NCBI GenBank assembly: GCA_021292105.1
Contig: CM037873.1
Span: forward strand, 17,786,527 to 17,850,526
Direction of reading: 5' to 3'
Length of the DNA: 64,000 nucleotides
Source: Anadara kagoshimensis
Lineage: Eukaryota > Mollusca > Bivalvia > Arcoida > Arcidae
The translations under genes and the position numbers were made by a program. The notes beneath the pieces were generated by a model, which saw nothing but the letters and a program-made list of their open reading frames with translations, searched no databases and was not told the origin of the DNA. This document shows positions 60,000 through 64,000 of the stretch, piece after piece; position 1 is the first letter of the stretch; each line of letters begins with the position of its first letter.

Positions 60000-60310
60000 A
60001 CCACGTGGGCTGCTCTATGGTGACGATGTAACAGTCTCCAGCCGCCATTCCACCAGGTGCCAGCTGGATGGATAAGTCGGATGAAGTTAGTGTCTTGGGT
60101 CATTCACGTGATGCATTTGGATTTAGCTGTTTATTGGTGCTTCTAAAATCCACATGTTTCATATTGGATTTAAATAGCAGTTTATTAGTGATGCAGTCAA
60201 TTCATGTGTTATAATATAGTGGATTTAGCAGTGCAATCAACATACCGGATACAGCGTTGGGATATGCAGATTTGAAAAATCTACAACTTACAAGACATCT
60301 CTGTGTAAGG
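60000..60310 (+). promoter_or_regulatory. Candidate first exon of a gene continuing to the right
   Basis: GC content rises, an E-box CACGTG lies at 60003, an ATG in fair context (CTGGATGG) at 60068 opens a 48-codon ORF to 60214, and a strong donor GTAAG|GTAAGTAC follows at about 60310. It could be a non-coding or uORF-bearing first exon. I find no downstream exon before the satellite array. Confidence 0.3.
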
Positions 60311-61509
60311 TAAGTACATTTGTTTATTATACCACTCACATGTGCTACTTTAATTTTTTTTATAAAATATTTCATTTAAAAGTACGTTTGAAGACATTTT
60401 TCTTAAAAAATCAAAAGTAGCACGTGACACCATGTGTAACTCTCACCGCAGTTTTCACGCGTGATAATTTTGTGGGTAACTATTTGCATTGATTGAAAGC
60501 ATTAGAAAATCAAAAATTAAAGATTATTTTATTTACAATTATTGAGTAAATAACGGACAACTAGCGGGATTTTTAAATAAAGCGTTTGGACACTTTTTTT
60601 CAATTCCGCAAATTAATTCAAAGCGGAAGCTCCCAAGGTCGGGTAAATTTATTTCTTTTATTCTCTTTTAAAAATTATCACTTTTGAAACTGCGTTTAGC
60701 TATAATCTACTTATTTTGTAATAGTGACATTATTATTATTATTATTATTATTATACAAAAGAAAAGAAAAAATATTTGTATGAAATGAATGTCAAAAGTT
60801 TTTTTTGGTTTTTTATTACTAAAAAGTAGAAATTTGAATTTCACATGAAGTATTGCAATTTTCAAATATTTTTACATTGGGAGAAAGTGTGCAAACTATG
60901 TGAATATTCTGGCAGTTTTATAGCTGTTCAAAATGCGTTTACTAGGCGTGAAACTTTGGCTGTACTATTAAATTCTCTGTGTTTTACAATGAGACAACTT
61001 TCCCGTCTCTTGATCTCCCTTGACAACTGGCCCTGTCCTCCTTGTCCAAACACCCCCCCCCCCACAGTCCAACTTGACTACTAATCCCGTCTACCGTCCA
61101 ACTTGACAACTGACCGTCTCCCGCAAAAACTCCCCAAACGTTGCCTTATATACCTTGATGGCACAACAAGTACAGGTTAGAAACCTGTTAAACCAGTTAC
61201 GATGTTCTGCAATTATACATGCAGCAAGTGTAGACTGGCCAAACGAGTTTACAATACCTGTAGTTACCAAGACAACCGACTGACCACTGAAAGTATTTCG
61301 ACCATAATCTCAAGTGTTGCTGTATTATTTATTTAGCTAATAGTTACAAGTCTAAATATAGCCCCAGGAACACATTAACCTAAAACACGCCCTACATTAT
61401 CATCTATTACTGTACTAAAAACCAGTTTCTCTTCCCAATAACTTACCGAACAATAAATTTAGTTAAACCGCTGAAATTAGTAACTTAACTGAATATACTA
61501 TTTTGAAAT

Positions 61510-61600
61510 ACTTCACAGTACTGGTCTGGGTAGATCAATTGATAGAGCACTCCTCTATAGTGCGTGAGGTCGCTAAGTTCAATCCCCAGTCCGACCCTAC
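61510..61600 (+). mobile_element. tRNA-like SINE head, isolated
   Basis: 'GTAGATCAATTGATAGAGCA' (A-box-like) and 'AGTTCAATCCCC' (B-box-like) sit 30-odd bases apart. The cloverleaf ends are poorly paired, and the family body is missing. Confidence 0.45.
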
Positions 61601-61792
61601 ATTTTTTTCTCCTTGTTACAATTTGTTCCTCTGAATTGATGGACTGGCAATTGTGGGACATATAAAAGTCCATCAGAGGGAATTTGTATGAGAGTTCCCA
61701 CTTGGAAACGTGGGACGCTAGAAAAAAAAAACCCCAAAAATATATATTTAACAAACATTTCAGGGGGCTTATGGGCCAAATGGCAGTTTATG

Positions 61793-64000
61793 GACCAGGC
61801 AGTCAGCCCAAAAATGACATAACGGACAGTAAGTTCCCATCATTCCTCAACTCTGATCTTATATGGTCATTTAAACTGTAAAACAATATATTTTATTTCA
61901 AAAAATGCGCCGCCAGTAAGTTCTCATCATTCTTCAACTTTTAAACACATTGTACATGACTCCAATGTCTTAATTACAAAACTTAGGCCACTTATGCGTC
62001 TGAGCTTTAATGGTAATTTTAACTCTAAAACAAAATTTTGTGTTATTTCAAAAAATGTGGTGCCGGTTCCACATCTGACATGACAGACAGTTAGTTCCTA
62101 TCAATCCTCAACTTTTAAACACATTGTACATGACTCCAATGCCGTAATTACAAAATGTAGGTCACTTATGCTACTGAGCTTTAATGGTCATTTTAACTCT
62201 AAAACAAAATTTTGTGTTATTTCAAAAAATGTGGTGCTGATTCCACATCTGACATGACTGACAGTTAGTTGCCATCATTCCACAACATTTGAACACATTG
62301 TTCATGATTCCAATCACGTAATTACAAAACGTTAGCCAATTTTGGTTTTCAGCTGATATCTTCATTATTACTGTAAAACCTCAAATTGTGTTATTTCAAA
62401 ATTCACGCTACCGGTTCCACATCTACATGACTGACAGTTAGTTGCCATCATTCCACAACATTTGAACACATTGTTCATGATTCCAATCACGTAATTACAA
62501 AACGTAAGCCAATTTTGGTTTTCAGCTGATATCTTCATTATTATTGTAAAACCAAAAATTGTGTTATTTCAAAATTCACGCTACCAGTTCCACATCTGAC
62601 ATGACCGACAGTTAGTTCTCATCATTCCACAACATTTGAACACATTGTTCATGATTTCAATCAAGTAATTACAAAACGTAAGCTAATTTTGGTTTTAAAC
62701 TGTATTTCTGTTTATTACAGAAATGCTGTGTTATTTCAAAATTCACGCTACCGGTTCCACATCTGACATGACTGACAGTTAGTTCCATCATTCCACAACA
62801 TTTGAACACATTGTTCATGATTCCAATCACGTAATTACAAAACGTAAGCCAATTTTGGTTTTCAGCTGATATCTTCATTATTACTGTAAAACCTCAAATT
62901 TGTTATTTCAAAATTCACGCTACCGGTTCCACATCTGACATGACTGACAGTTAGTTGCCATCATTCCACAACATTTGAACACATTGTTCATGATTCCAAT
63001 CACGTAATTACAAAACGTAAGCCAATTTTGGTTTTCAGCTTATATCTTCATTATTACTGTAAAACCACAAATTGTGTTATTTCAAAATTCACGCTACCGG
63101 TTCCACATCTGACATGACTGACAGTTAGTTGCCATCATTCCACAACATTTGAACACATTGTTCATGATTCCAATCACGTAATTACAAAACGTAAGCCAAT
63201 TTTGGTTTTAAACTGTATTTCTTATTACTGTAAACACAAATGCTGTGTTATTTCAAAATTCACGCTACCGGTTCCACATCTGACATGACTGACAGTTAGT
63301 TGCCATCATTCCACAACATTTGAACACATTGTTCATGTTTTCAATCGCGTAATTACAAAACGTAAGCCAATTTTGGTTTTAGCTGTATTTCTTTTATTAT
63401 AGAAATGCCGTGTTATTTCAAAACGATACCGGTTCCACATCTGACATGACTGACAGTTAGTTGCCATCATTCCACAACATTTGAACACATTGTTCATGAT
63501 TCCAATCACGTAATTACAAAACGTAAGCCAATTTTGGTTTTAGCTGTATTTCTGTTTATTACAGAAACTGTGTTATTTCAAAATTCACGCTACGGGTTCC
63601 ACATCTGACATGACTGACAGTTAGTTGCCATCATTCCACAACATTTGAACACATTGTTCATGATTCCAATCACGTAATTACAAAACGTAAGCCAATTTTG
63701 GTTTTAGCTTATTTCTTATTATTACCACAAATGTGTTATTTCAAAATTCACGCTACCGGTTCCACATCTGACTTGACTTACTGTTAGTTGCCATCATTCC
63801 ACAACATTTGAACACATTGTTCATGATTCCAATTACGTAATTACAAAACGTAAGCCAATTTTGGTTTTCAGCTGATATCTTCATTATTACTGTAAAACCA
63901 CAAATTGTGTTATTTCAAAATTCACGCTACCGGTTCCACATCTGACATGACTGACAGTTAGTTGCCATCATTCCACAACATTTGAACACATTGTTCATGA
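61793..64000. repeat. Satellite array, ~170-bp unit, at least 13 copies, runs off the right edge
   Basis: The marker TTATTTCAAA recurs at 61893, 62043, 62217, 62391, 62564, 62731, 62903, 63077, 63248, 63413, 63573, 63736 and 63910 (spacing mostly 160-174). Each unit contains CCACATCTGACATGACTGAC, CATTCCACAACATTTGAACA, CACGTAATTACAAAACGTAA and CCAATTTTGGTTTT. Units left of ~62390 differ clearly from those to the right, which are near-identical except in the 'GGTTTT...TGTTATT' joint. Confidence 0.97.

Noticed and set aside
61793..64000. CRISPR-like regular repeats
   Set aside because: Units are contiguous ~170-bp tandem copies with no unique spacers, in a eukaryotic genome.

Overview
The window looks like nuclear DNA of an invertebrate animal, most likely a bivalve mollusc or a close relative. 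It is AT-rich, has intron-containing metazoan genes with GT-AG splice sites, and carries a dense load of tRNA-derived SINEs, small foldback/MITE elements, microsatellites and 'TGACCTTGACC'-type dispersed repeats of a kind familiar from bivalve genomes. The taxon is inferred from gene content and repeat style, not proven.

Three host genes can be supported. (1) ABHD18, minus strand: four 5' coding exons between 10655 and 2382, with the 3' part beyond the left edge. (2) A stand-alone Maf-type nucleotide pyrophosphatase related to the N-terminal half of human ASMTL, plus strand: six exons from 12791 to 19209, complete at 228 aa, oriented head-to-head with ABHD18. (3) A brat/ncl-1 orthologue, minus strand: one 755-aa coding exon at 34772-37039 preceded by a 3' splice site, so its 5'UTR is spliced. 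A possible 5' exon lies near 46757-46870. The ~13 kb downstream of brat is AT-rich, without genes and almost without recognisable mobile elements, and may be a very long 3'UTR.

The most interesting object is a 4.5-kb DNA transposon (5901-10447) inside ABHD18 intron 1. It has ~27-bp terminal inverted repeats, a probable 4-bp target duplication (TCCA), a spliced leader exon, a basic N-terminal ORF, a D-D-E-like transposase ORF with HMDFAENY / TDSPTSQYRN / FEAGHGKG motifs, and a C-terminal domain in a third frame. Ten copies of the 13-mer GTGAATTACGTTA lie in its non-coding arms and, as far as I could see, nowhere else in the window. I cannot place it in a named superfamily with confidence.

The rest is accessory DNA: foldback elements, a MITE with internal 43-bp tandem repeats (11600-12110), a nested SINE-in-MITE (51957-52734), a LINE 3' end (51318-51668), a decayed Tc1/mariner-IS630-type transposase (57530-58662), several tRNA-derived SINEs, many microsatellites, and a ~170-bp satellite array from about 61790 running off the right edge.
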